A DNA stretch of 64,000 bases from Streptomyces sp. NRRL S-1022 (GTDB lineage Bacteria; Actinomycetota; Actinomycetes; Streptomycetales; Streptomycetaceae), in the NCBI RefSeq assembly GCF_000720135.1, contig NZ_JOIU01000043.1:1-64000 (forward strand). The letters run 5' to 3'. Of this stretch, positions 7,797 to 16,095 are shown piece by piece. Every line of letters begins with the position of its first letter. Position 1 is the stretch's first letter. The translations under genes were made by a program, and so were the position numbers. The notes beneath the pieces are model-generated. The model was not told the origin of the DNA. It did no database searches and saw only the letters and a list, made by a program, of their open reading frames with translations.

Positions 7797-9755
7797 ATGG
7801 GCGTTGACGGGTGGGGCGGGTCACGCGAGGACGACGGGGACGCGGGGATTTCGGGGCCGGCCTCAGCCCACGTACCGAAACAGGGCGGGCGTCCGGCTTC
7901 CTCCGGCGGGCCCGGCGGCAGCGGTGGCTCCGGTGGCTCCGGTGAGACGAGCGTGCCGGCGCAGCGCGGGGGGAGCGTGCTGCCGCCGCCCCGGGTGGTG
8001 CCGTCCGCCGACGGCGAGCTGATCGAGCGGATGCGGGCCGGTGACGACTCCGCCTACGAGGAGCTGTACCGGCGGCACGCCGACGCGGTACGGCGGTACG
8101 CGCGCACCTGCTGCCGGGACGGGCACACCGCCGACGACCTCACCGCCGAGGTCTTCGCCCGGATGCTGCAGGCGGTGCGCGGCGGCGCCGGTCCCGAACA
8201 CGCCGTACGGGCCTATCTGCTGACCTCCGTGCGGCGCGTCGCCGCGCACTGGACCAGGTCCGCCCGGCGCGAGCAGCTCGTCGACGACTTCGCCCTCTTC
8301 GCCCAGCAGGCCGCCCGGGTCCCGGCGGCCGAGGACGGCACCGCCGGTCTCGGCGCCGACGTCCGCGCCCTGCACGAGGCCGAGCAGTCCCTGGCCATGC
8401 GGGCCTTCCGTTCGCTGCCCGAACGCTGGCAGGCCGTGCTGTGGCACACCGAGGTGGAGGACGAGTCCCCGAGCGAGGTGGCCGTCCTGTTCGGGCTGGA
8501 CGCCAACGGCACCCGCGTGCTCGCCAGCCGCGCGCGCGAGGGGCTGCGGCAGGCCTACCTCCAGGCCCATGTCAGCGCCGCCCTCGCCCGGGACGAGGAG
8601 TGCGCCCGCTACGCCGACCAGCTGGGCACCTATGCCCGCCGCAAGCTGCGCATCCGGGCCGAGCGGGGTCTGCGCAAGCACCTGGCGGAGTGCGCGCGCT
8701 GCCGGCTGGCGGCGGCCCAGATCGAGGAGGTCGCGAGCGGCATCCCCGGTGTCGTACCGGTCGCGGTCCTCGGCTGGTTCGGCGCCGCCGGGTACGCCAA
8801 GGCGCTCGGGATCGTGGCCGGCAGCGCCGGTGCCGGGGCGGCGGGTGCCGCCGCGGCCGCCGGCTCGTCCGGCGGCGCGTCCGGCGGCGCGTCCGGCGCG
8901 GGCGGGGCCGCGGCCTCCGAGGGGCTCGGCGCGCCGGTGAAGGCCGGCATCGCGGCCGGTGTGGTCGCGGTGGCCGCCACCGCGGTCGCGCTGGCCCTGG
9001 TGAACGACAGCCGTCCGGCGCAGGAGGCCGCCCAGCCGGCACCGTCCACGCCGGTCGTCCGGCCGCCCGCCGTGCAGCCGCCGCTCGTACGGCCCCGGAC
9101 GCCCGCGCCCGCCTCGCCGGCCCACCGGTCCGCCCCTCTGCCCGTACCCCGGCCCGCGCGCCCGCCCCGGCCGGTGGTCGTCGCCCCGCAGCCGGCCCCG
9201 ACACCCACACCCACCCCGCCCCCGGCGCCCACACCGCCCCGCACCCCGGAACCCGCGCCGAAGCCGAGGCCCAGCCCGACGCCCACGCCGACCCCGTCAT
9301 CCGCGCCCGCCGTCTACGAGCTGGGCGAGCTGGGCTTCGACGTCACCGGCGACGGCACCCGCCCCGAGATCGTCCTGGCCGGAAGCAGCTGGGTGTGGCC
9401 GCGGTACGGCATGTCGATCGGCGGCGAGCGGTACGCGCGCGGGGTCACCGTGCACGGCGAGTCCTCCGTCACCATCGCCCTCAACCGGCAGTGCACCGCC
9501 TACGACGCACTGGTCGGCGTCGACGACATGACGCTCGGCCTCGGCAAGGTCTCCTTCTCCGTCTACTTCTCCGTCTACGCCGACGGGGTCCGGCTGTGGC
9601 AGTCGGGCCTGGTCGAGGGCCGCGACCGGGCCGTCCCGGTCCATGTGGACCTCACCGGGCGCAGCACCGTACGGCTCGTCGTGGAGCCGTACGGCAACGC
9701 CGTCGACGAGGCGGCACTGGCGGACTGGGCCGAGTCCCGGTTCACCTGCCGGTAG
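7797..9755 (+). CDS. Membrane-anchored ECF-like sigma factor fused to NPCBM domain
   Basis: A 652-residue fusion. A Gly/Ser-rich lead (1-65) precedes sigma region 2 (about 75-150, with AYEELYRRHADAVRRYA and DDLTAEVFARM) and region 4 (about 195-255, with LPERWQAVLWHTEVEDESPSEVAVL split over the helices). A zinc-finger-like HLAECARC at 295-302 resembles the anti-sigma ZAS motif. An Ala/Gly linker leads to one transmembrane helix at about 382-402, then a long Pro/Thr linker (about 410-505). The C-terminal NPCBM carbohydrate-binding domain (about 510-652) would lie outside the cell. Sigma, anti-sigma-like element and wall sensor are thus on one chain, as in actinobacterial ECF classes with C-terminal extensions. 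Activation by cleavage or conformational change is inferred. Confidence 0.85.
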   Translation: MGVDGWGGSREDDGDAGISGPASAHVPKQGGRPASSGGPGGSGGSGGSGETSVPAQRGGSVLPPPRVVPSADGELIERMRAGDDSAYEELYRRHADAVRRYARTCCRDGHTADDLTAEVFARMLQAVRGGAGPEHAVRAYLLTSVRRVAAHWTRSARREQLVDDFALFAQQAARVPAAEDGTAGLGADVRALHEAEQSLAMRAFRSLPERWQAVLWHTEVEDESPSEVAVLFGLDANGTRVLASRAREGLRQAYLQAHVSAALARDEECARYADQLGTYARRKLRIRAERGLRKHLAECARCRLAAAQIEEVASGIPGVVPVAVLGWFGAAGYAKALGIVAGSAGAGAAGAAAAAGSSGGASGGASGAGGAAASEGLGAPVKAGIAAGVVAVAATAVALALVNDSRPAQEAAQPAPSTPVVRPPAVQPPLVRPRTPAPASPAHRSAPLPVPRPARPPRPVVVAPQPAPTPTPTPPPAPTPPRTPEPAPKPRPSPTPTPTPSSAPAVYELGELGFDVTGDGTRPEIVLAGSSWVWPRYGMSIGGERYARGVTVHGESSVTIALNRQCTAYDALVGVDDMTLGLGKVSFSVYFSVYADGVRLWQSGLVEGRDRAVPVHVDLTGRSTVRLVVEPYGNAVDEAALADWAESRFTCR

Positions 9756-12700
9756 CCGGACCCGGGTCCTCCCCGACGGCCACGGCCGCGGTGTCCAGTT
9801 CCCGCAGGACGTCCGCCACGCCGAGGGACGCGCCCCGGGCGCGCTCGGCGGCGTAGCGCTCGGGCGTCAGGGCCGCATGGGCACCGGCGTGCACCCGGGC
9901 GGCCTGGCTGCGCTCCGGCTCGGGCCGGCTGAGCCCGTCGCGCCAGTGGTCGGCGGCGGCGAACAGCCGCAGGGCGCCCGGCAGATCGCCGAGCCGGGCC
10001 CGCAGACCGGCGGCCACGTCCACCAGGCCGGCCGTGATCGACTCGGCGCACCGGTCGGCCACGGCCTGCCGCAGGGCGTCCGCCAGGACCGGCAGCCCGC
10101 GCGCCGGGCCCGCCTCGTCGGCCGCGAGCAACGCCTCGACCACCCGCTGGGACGCGGTGAACTGCGGGGGCGGGGTGCCGTCCCGCACCACCACGCGGAC
10201 CGCCTCGTACAGCTCGCGCGCGCGGGCCGGCTCCCCGTCGTGCAGGGCGATGTGGGCGCGCAGCAGCAGTACGAAGGCCCGCGCCTCCGGCACCGCGTAC
10301 CGGTCGGCGGCCGTGCCCGCCTCGGTCAGGGCGGCCAGCGCCGTCTCCCGGTCGCCGGAGCGGTAGGAGATCTCGGCGAGCCGGGCGAGCAGGAACGGCG
10401 ACTCGGCGTACGCACCCGCCTCGTAGGCGAGCCGCAGGGCCTCCTCGTACTCGCCGCGCGCCACGTCGTACCTGCCGCGCGCCATGGCCGCCTCGCCGGC
10501 CGCGCTGCACACCTGGGCCCGCATCCAGCGGTCGCCGACGCGCCGGCCGAGCGTCCGCAGCTCGGCCAGGTCCTCGTCCACGCCGCGCAGGTTGCCCGGT
10601 GAGTCGACGGTCACGTGGGCGCGGTACATCAGGGCGACCGCGATCTCCCAGTCGCCGCCGTGGCGGCGGGCGTTGTCGACGGACGTCGTCAGGTGCGGGC
10701 GGATGTCGGCCGGGCCGCCCAGGTAGTAGGCGGTCAGCGGCCAGACGATGCCCGGGAGCCGGGCGGCCCGGGGACCGCCACGCTCGTAGTGGGCCCGCAC
10801 GCGTGCGAGGTACTCCCGGGCGCGCTCGTCGGCGGCGAGGTTCTCCGTGCCCGTCTCGGAGGTCAGGAACAGGTCGAGCATGCGCAGGTCCATCCGCAGC
10901 TCGTGCAGCGGGTGCCGGGCCTCGCCGTCCGGGGCGGCGAGGAGGGCGCCGACCGGGTCGGCGGTCTCCGCCCGTGCCACCGCCTCGCCGGCCGGCGCGC
11001 CCGGGGGCAGGGCGTCCAGGGCGACACCCAGGCGGAGCACCAGCCGCACCCAGGCGACCGCCTCCTGGCGGTGGTTGCGCAGCCACCAGAACCAGCCGAC
11101 GGCCAGGACGACGGCGCCCGCCTCGGCCTCCTCGCCCGCGTGCACCGCGCGGTCCAGGGCGGCGCGGACGTTGTCAAGCTCGGTCTCCAGGCGGGAGAAC
11201 CACGGGAGCTGGGCGCCCGAGCGCAGCTGCGGCTCGGCCTCCTCCACCAGCGCCCGCACCCACGCGCGATGGCGCCGCTCGGCCGCCGCGCGCAGGCCGG
11301 GGACCTCGGCCGCCCGCTCGGTGGCGTACTCGTGGACGGTCTCCAGCATGCGGTAGCGCATACCGGTGCCGGAGCCGGTGCCGTCCGGGTCGTGCGGGGC
11401 GGCGACCACGAGGGACTTGTCGACCAGCGCGCCGATCAGCTCCGCCACCGGGCCGGTGCACACGGCCTCGGCCGCCCCGAGGTCCCAGCCGCCGGCGAAC
11501 ACCGACACCTCGCGCAGGACCGTCCGCTCCCGCTCGTCCAGCAGTTCCCAGGACCAGTCGACGACCGCGCGCAGGGTCTGCTGGCGGGGCAGGACCGTGC
11601 GGCTCCCGGAGGTGAGCAGGCGGAAGCGGTCGTCCAGGCGGTCGGCGATCTGCCGCGGGGTCAGCAGCCTGAGCCGGGCCGCGGCCAGCTCGATGGCCAG
11701 CGGCAGCCCGTCCAGGCGGCGGCAGATCTCCGCCACGGCCCCGGTGTCGGCGAGCACCGCGTCGGCGTCGGGACGGACGGCCTTCGCGCGCTCGGTGAAG
11801 AGGCGGTGCGCCTGCTCCGGGGTGAGGGGCTCGACCGGGCGCACCGACTCGCCGGGGACGCCCAGGGGTTCACGGCTGGTCGCGAGGATCGTGAGTCCGG
11901 GGCAGCGGGTGAGGAGGGTCTCGGCGAGGGCGGCCGCCGCGCCGATGACGTGCTCGCAGTTGTCAAGGATCAGGAGTTGGCTGCGCGGGGCGCAGTACTC
12001 GATCAGCAGGGCCGTGGGGTCGGCCTGCGGGGCCGCCAGGTCGCCCGTCAGCAGCACGGTCTCGCGCAGACCGAGCGCGCTGACCACGGCGCCGGGCACC
12101 GCCTCCGGATGGTCGAGCGGGGCCAGTTCGACCAGCCAGGCCGAGGGGAGCGTGGCGGCGGCCTCCTCGGCGAGCCGGGTCTTCCCGGAGCCGCCCGGCC
12201 CGGTGAGGGTGACCAGGCGGGCCCTGTGCACATCCGAACGAATGGCTTCGAGCTCCGGTTCCCGCCCGACGAAGGACGTCAGCCGGGGCCGGAGATTGCC
12301 GGTGCGCTCGGGGGGCCGGGCCGGGGTCCTGGGCCGGGGCCGGGCCGGGCCGACCGCCGGTTCCGGGTGCTCCTGCTTCAGCAACGACGCGTGCAGGTCC
12401 CGGAGTTCCGGGCCGGGGTCGGTGCCGAGGGTGTCGGCGAGGGTGCGGCGGGCGGACTCGTAGGCGGCGAGGGCGTCGGCCGGGCGGCCCGTGTCGCGCA
12501 GGGCGCGGATGAGGAGGACGTGCAGCGGCTCGTCGTACGGGTGCGCGGCGGTCAGTTCACGCAGCTCCGGTACGGCCTCCCGGGCGCGGCCCAGGGCGAG
12601 CGCGGCGGCGGCGCGGGCGCGGGCCGCCTCCAGGCGCAGGGCGTCGGGGCGGTTGGCGGCGGTGCGGTCGGGGAGGTCGGCGAGGGCCGGGCCGTACCAG

Positions 12701-13113
12701 AGGGCGAGGGCCTCGGTGAGGGTGCGGTGGGCGGCGGCCGGGTCGCCGGCGGCGAGGGCCCGGGTGCCGGTGCGGGTGAGGCGGGTGAAGACGTGGAGGT
12801 CGACGTCGTCCTCGGTCGCTTCGAGGCGGTAGCCGCCCGGGGTGGAGGCGATGGTGTGTCTGCCGAGGGTGCGGCGGAGACGGCCGACGAGGGCCTGGAG
12901 GGCGGCGGGGGCGTCCTGGGGCGGGTCGTCCGCCCAGATCTCGTCGATGAGGGTGCCGGGGGTGGCGGTGCGGCCGGGGCGGAGGGCCAGGGCGGTGAGG
13001 AGCGTGCGCAGCCGTGGGCCGCCGATGAGCAGGGGGGTGCCCTGGCCGTCCGCTGCTTGGGTTACGCCCAGGATTCTGTACCGCACCCGGCCATTGTGGC
13101 GGGGTGTGCGCAC
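9742..13113 (-). CDS. AfsR/SARP-type regulator with NB-ARC and TPR domains
   Basis: A 1123-residue regulator. An OmpR-type winged helix at about residues 10-100 (RYRILG to LEATEDDVDL) is followed by a bacterial transcriptional activation domain at about 105-250. An NB-ARC/AAA ATPase has a P-loop GPGGSGKTR near 300 and a Walker B-like LLILDNCEH. A long TPR-rich C-terminal half follows. The order is that of AfsR, but the gene lies outside any antibiotic cluster, and afsK or afsS are not neighbours. The annotated GTG 13113 may be nine codons early; GTG 13086 begins directly with the domain (VRYRILG). Its 3' end overlaps the sigma-factor gene by 14 bp tail to tail. It could activate genes at a distance. 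Confidence 0.87.
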   Translation of the reverse strand: MRTPRHNGRVRYRILGVTQAADGQGTPLLIGGPRLRTLLTALALRPGRTATPGTLIDEIWADDPPQDAPAALQALVGRLRRTLGRHTIASTPGGYRLEATEDDVDLHVFTRLTRTGTRALAAGDPAAAHRTLTEALALWYGPALADLPDRTAANRPDALRLEAARARAAAALALGRAREAVPELRELTAAHPYDEPLHVLLIRALRDTGRPADALAAYESARRTLADTLGTDPGPELRDLHASLLKQEHPEPAVGPARPRPRTPARPPERTGNLRPRLTSFVGREPELEAIRSDVHRARLVTLTGPGGSGKTRLAEEAAATLPSAWLVELAPLDHPEAVPGAVVSALGLRETVLLTGDLAAPQADPTALLIEYCAPRSQLLILDNCEHVIGAAAALAETLLTRCPGLTILATSREPLGVPGESVRPVEPLTPEQAHRLFTERAKAVRPDADAVLADTGAVAEICRRLDGLPLAIELAAARLRLLTPRQIADRLDDRFRLLTSGSRTVLPRQQTLRAVVDWSWELLDERERTVLREVSVFAGGWDLGAAEAVCTGPVAELIGALVDKSLVVAAPHDPDGTGSGTGMRYRMLETVHEYATERAAEVPGLRAAAERRHRAWVRALVEEAEPQLRSGAQLPWFSRLETELDNVRAALDRAVHAGEEAEAGAVVLAVGWFWWLRNHRQEAVAWVRLVLRLGVALDALPPGAPAGEAVARAETADPVGALLAAPDGEARHPLHELRMDLRMLDLFLTSETGTENLAADERAREYLARVRAHYERGGPRAARLPGIVWPLTAYYLGGPADIRPHLTTSVDNARRHGGDWEIAVALMYRAHVTVDSPGNLRGVDEDLAELRTLGRRVGDRWMRAQVCSAAGEAAMARGRYDVARGEYEEALRLAYEAGAYAESPFLLARLAEISYRSGDRETALAALTEAGTAADRYAVPEARAFVLLLRAHIALHDGEPARARELYEAVRVVVRDGTPPPQFTASQRVVEALLAADEAGPARGLPVLADALRQAVADRCAESITAGLVDVAAGLRARLGDLPGALRLFAAADHWRDGLSRPEPERSQAARVHAGAHAALTPERYAAERARGASLGVADVLRELDTAAVAVGEDPGPATGR

Positions 13114-13220
13114 CGGGGCACGGGGGTTTCGGCTCCGGGCGTGTGCAGGGCGCCGTGGCCGGCCGGTGGGTGCGTTCCGCCCGCCCGCACCGGCCCCGGG
13201 GACCCGGCGGCGCTACGGCT

Positions 13221-13263
13221 CCCCCAGGGGCGCGGGGAACTGCGCCACCAGCCCCCCACGACG
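13221..13263 (+). repeat. Dispersed Streptomyces GGGGCGCGGGGAACTGCGC-type repeat
   Basis: The stretch CAGGGGCGCGGGGAACTGCG at 13226-13245, followed by CACCAGCCCCCC, is a motif I recognise as very common in Streptomyces intergenic regions. It lies between the SARP start and the next gene. It can form short GC hairpins and may act as a weak terminator. Confidence 0.6.
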
Positions 13264-13292
13264 GGCGGGCACCGGACGGGCCCGGCCACCGT

Positions 13293-15371
13293 TCACGCCC
13301 CCGGTGTCAGCGCGCTCCTCCTCGGCTGGATCCCCGAGGGGACCGCGCGGGAGCGGGTGGGCGTGCCCGTCCAGCAGGTGCCCCGCCGGGAGAGGAGGCG
13401 GCGGAGCCAGAGTTCGAGGGAGATGAGGTCGGCCAGGCCGTCCAGGGGGAGCGGCTCGCCGGCCGCGGCGGAGCGCACGGCCTTGCGGACGACGCGGGCC
13501 TCGACCAGGCCGGCGTCGGCGAGCAGGGGGGTGGCGAAGAGGTCCATGAGGGGGTCGGCCGCGGCTCGCAGCCCCGCGCGCGCGGCGGCCGTCGTCGAGG
13601 CGTGGGAGGGCGTGCCCCAGCCGGCCGGGAGGTCGGTGACGCCGGCGCCCTCCAGGACCGTGCGCAGGATCGCGGCGCGGGCGCCGGGCCGGACGCGCAG
13701 GGCCTCCGGGAGGTCGCGGCAGGCGCGGACCACCTGGTTGTCGAGGAACGGCGCGTGCAGGCGCTGGGAGCGGATCTCCGCGGCCTGTTCCAGCACGCGC
13801 AGGTCGGCGGCATGCCGGGCGAGTGCCGCACGCGCGCGGTAGTCGCCGGGGCGCAGCGCGCCGGTGCCGGAGCGGTCGGCCGCCGCCTGGAGCAGAACCG
13901 ATACTTCAGCCAGCGCCTCTCCCGTCAGCCACCGGGCGGCGGGCCCGGGTCTGGCCCAGGCCAGCGCGGCGAGGGACGCGTCGACCGCCCCCTTGGGTTC
14001 GTCGAAGCGGCGCCGCATCAGCCGCTCGGCCAGCACCTCCAGGCCCGCCCGGTAGGGGGTGCGGGCCAGCCGCCGGGCCGCGCCGTACACGCGCGCGGGC
14101 ACCAGGACCGAGCCGTCGGCACGGGCGAGCGCGGCGACCGGCCGGACCAGGTGGCGTCGCCGGCGGTCGACCAGGAGGTCGGCGAGGCGGGCGGGGTGGG
14201 CGTCCAGGACCTGGCGGGCACCGTGGCCGGTGAAGTGGTCGGCGCTGCCGGCGGCGAGCCGCGCGCGGTGCCGGGCCGCCACGACCAGGGAGGGGCCGGG
14301 TTCGTCGGTCAGGGGGCCGTCGAGGTCGGCGTACGGCAGGGTCTCCTCGCCGCCGGTGACCACCACGTGGTGCAGCCGGGGATCGGCGGCCAGCACCCCG
14401 GCGCGTTGGAGTTCGGCCTCGCGGCCGGTCACGGCCAGATCGTTGAACGTGACGGCGAGGAGGCGTTCGCCCGCTCCCGTGGTGCCGTGGCCGAGGAGCG
14501 TGCCGGGTCTGCCGGGCAGCCCCGCGGCCAGCAGCGCGAGGGTGCCGGAGGCGGGCCCGCCGGACAGGTCGGCGCCGATGCCGGGGACCGGCATCCCGCG
14601 CGCGGCGCGCCGCTCGGCCGGACCCATGCCGGGCACCGGTCCGGGGTCCAGGTCGGGCACGTGCCGGGGTGCCGCCAGCCGGGTGCGGACCGCCTCCACG
14701 AGGGCGTCGCGTACGGCGTCCACGGCGTGGTCGGCGTCGGCCGGGGGTGCGGCGACGGCGAGGGAGGCGACCGGCTCGTACCCGGCGATCTCCCGTGCCC
14801 CGGCGCGCAGCACCAGCGCATGCCCCGGCGGGATCCGCCGTACGCCGTCGTACGGGGTGGTGTCGCGCAGTGCGGCCGGTACGTCCGGGGCGGCCAGCAG
14901 GGCGGCGAGGTGGGTGAAGTCGAGGTTGGCCTCGACGAGGTCGGCGAGGGGCAGCGCGGCGGTGGCGTAGGCCGTGCCGCCGGCCCACGGGGTGTAGAAC
15001 ACCGGCCGGGCGCCCGCGAGATCGCCGCAGACGGTGATGCGGCGGCCGGCCTGGACGACGGCGGTGTAACTGCCGGGCCAGGTGGTCAGGTGGCGCAGCG
15101 CGCCCCCGCGCGCGGTGAACAGGCCGCGCCGCAGCTCCTCGTCGGTGGCGCCGCAGATGCCGAGGACGGCGATGCGGTGCTGGGCGTCGGCGTGCACCAC
15201 GCGCACCTCGTCCGGGCGCCAGTCGCCCACGGCCCACAGCGGATCGGGGTCGCCCCACAGGAGGTGGGAGCCGACCGGATGCACGGTCTCGCCGTCGTGG
15301 CCGACGGCCCCCGCGGTGCCGATACCGGCGGCGCCCGCGGCGGTGCTGCTCCACCCCACCAACCACCGCAT
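13293..15371 (-). CDS. Asparagine synthetase-like protein with degenerate active sites
   Basis: A 692-residue protein. The N-terminal part (about 1-210) resembles the glutamine amidotransferase domain of asparagine synthetase B. The C-terminal part (about 220-640) resembles the ATP-dependent synthetase/cyclase domain, ending in the helical segment with APFLDNQVVRACRDLP. The start ATG 15371 has GGAGGCG six bases upstream. The second residue is Arg, so the Cys2 nucleophile needed for glutaminase activity is absent. The ATP-pyrophosphatase loop, normally SGGLDSS, reads SGGPASG and lacks the conserved Asp. Lasso-peptide macrolactam synthetases belong to this family, but no precursor, B1 or B2 gene is nearby. 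A catalytic role is therefore doubtful. Confidence 0.75.
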   Translation of the reverse strand: MRWLVGWSSTAAGAAGIGTAGAVGHDGETVHPVGSHLLWGDPDPLWAVGDWRPDEVRVVHADAQHRIAVLGICGATDEELRRGLFTARGGALRHLTTWPGSYTAVVQAGRRITVCGDLAGARPVFYTPWAGGTAYATAALPLADLVEANLDFTHLAALLAAPDVPAALRDTTPYDGVRRIPPGHALVLRAGAREIAGYEPVASLAVAAPPADADHAVDAVRDALVEAVRTRLAAPRHVPDLDPGPVPGMGPAERRAARGMPVPGIGADLSGGPASGTLALLAAGLPGRPGTLLGHGTTGAGERLLAVTFNDLAVTGREAELQRAGVLAADPRLHHVVVTGGEETLPYADLDGPLTDEPGPSLVVAARHRARLAAGSADHFTGHGARQVLDAHPARLADLLVDRRRRHLVRPVAALARADGSVLVPARVYGAARRLARTPYRAGLEVLAERLMRRRFDEPKGAVDASLAALAWARPGPAARWLTGEALAEVSVLLQAAADRSGTGALRPGDYRARAALARHAADLRVLEQAAEIRSQRLHAPFLDNQVVRACRDLPEALRVRPGARAAILRTVLEGAGVTDLPAGWGTPSHASTTAAARAGLRAAADPLMDLFATPLLADAGLVEARVVRKAVRSAAAGEPLPLDGLADLISLELWLRRLLSRRGTCWTGTPTRSRAVPSGIQPRRSALTPGA

Positions 15372-15387
15372 CGACGCCTCCACAGGC

Positions 15388-15396
15388 TGTGGACAA
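15388..15396 (-). promoter_or_regulatory. DnaA-box-like site (TTGTCCACA on minus strand)
   Basis: TGTGGACAA on the plus strand is the reverse of TTGTCCACA. It forms part of a near-palindrome, CCACAGGCTGTGG, just upstream of the asparagine-synthetase-like start. There it could bind DnaA or form a small leader hairpin. Confidence 0.4.
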
Positions 15397-15690
15397 CCAG
15401 TGCACCGTACGAACCGGTTCCCCATGCTGCCATGAAGGGCGCGCCGAGGAGGGGCGGCGGCACCGCCTTCGATCGAGGGAAGTTCACCGCGCGGGCCAGG
15501 GAAGTTGAGGGTCGCACGACCCCTGCGGAAGGGATCGGTCCGGACGGGGGCCGAGCGGCACGGCGCGAATGCGCCCCCAATGCGCTCCCCCAAACCGCCC
15601 TTAGCGCCGTCAAGTTGCATGGTCGGAGCGGCAATTCACCGCAACGAGCCGGGGTCGATTTTCGGCCAAATAACTGGAGAGGCACCTGAG

Positions 15691-15954
15691 ATGAGCACGC
15701 TCCGTACAGGCTCGCGGAGCACCCGGCCACGCGAAAGCGCGCACGGTCCGGGAGGCGGGCATCGCCTCCCGGACCGGTCCGCCACCCGCGGGGATGAAGG
15801 TGGCGGTGTCCCCCAGCCCACTGGATCCAGTACAGCGGGCCGACCCACGCAGGAGCCATGGAACCGCTCCCCCGGTGGCCGGAGAAGAGCGCACGGACGG
15901 GCGCACGGCCACACGCGCGGGGGCACGCGGCGACAGTCCGTGCACGGTGCGTAG
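15691..15954 (+). CDS. Possible small basic protein, uncharacterised
   Basis: An 87-codon frame begins at an ATG with GGAGAGG eight bases upstream and ends at TAG 15954. The predicted product is rich in Arg, Gly, His and Thr, with no hydrophobic core, no recognisable domain and no signal peptide. Third-position GC is only moderately high compared with the neighbouring genes, which weakens the case. The good ribosome-binding site is the main support. It lies upstream of the sporulation-associated gene in the same direction. It could be a real small protein, a leader ORF or chance. Confidence 0.3.
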   Translation: MSTLRTGSRSTRPRESAHGPGGGHRLPDRSATRGDEGGGVPQPTGSSTAGRPTQEPWNRSPGGRRRAHGRAHGHTRGGTRRQSVHGA

Positions 15955-16005
15955 GGGGCCGCTCCTGCGTACCGACCACAATCCCGCCAACCGGAACAAT
16001 GCCCC

Positions 16006-16034
16006 TTAACGCTTGGGATGCGGCGAACTACGCT
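16006..16034 (+). promoter_or_regulatory. Candidate promoter of the sporulation-associated gene
   Basis: TTAACG (16006-16011), a 17-nt spacer and TACGCT (16029-16034) make a vegetative-type promoter. It would start transcription near 16041, which is downstream of the furthest possible ATG (16018). It therefore supports translation from ATG 16096. Confidence 0.4.
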
Positions 16035-16095
16035 GGGTTTACGAATGCCGCGTGGTTATGCCAGTACGGCAGCCGTCTGTGTCGAGGGGTGGCGC

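Larger units (their letters stand above)
15397..16095. other. Long intergenic region upstream of the sporulation regulator
   Basis: About 700 bp separate the divergent asparagine-synthetase-like gene and the sporulation-associated gene. It contains one possible small ORF (15691-15954) and the best promoter candidate for the sporulation gene (16006-16034). There is also a hairpin made of GGTCCGGGAGGCG and CGCCTCCCGGACC around 15746-15778. I found no lasso precursor-like ORF. Confidence 0.5.

Noticed and set aside
15372..16017. Lasso-peptide precursor next to the asparagine-synthetase-like gene
   Set aside because: No short ORF with a leader/core pattern was found, and there are no B1/B2-like genes; the synthetase active-site residues are missing too.
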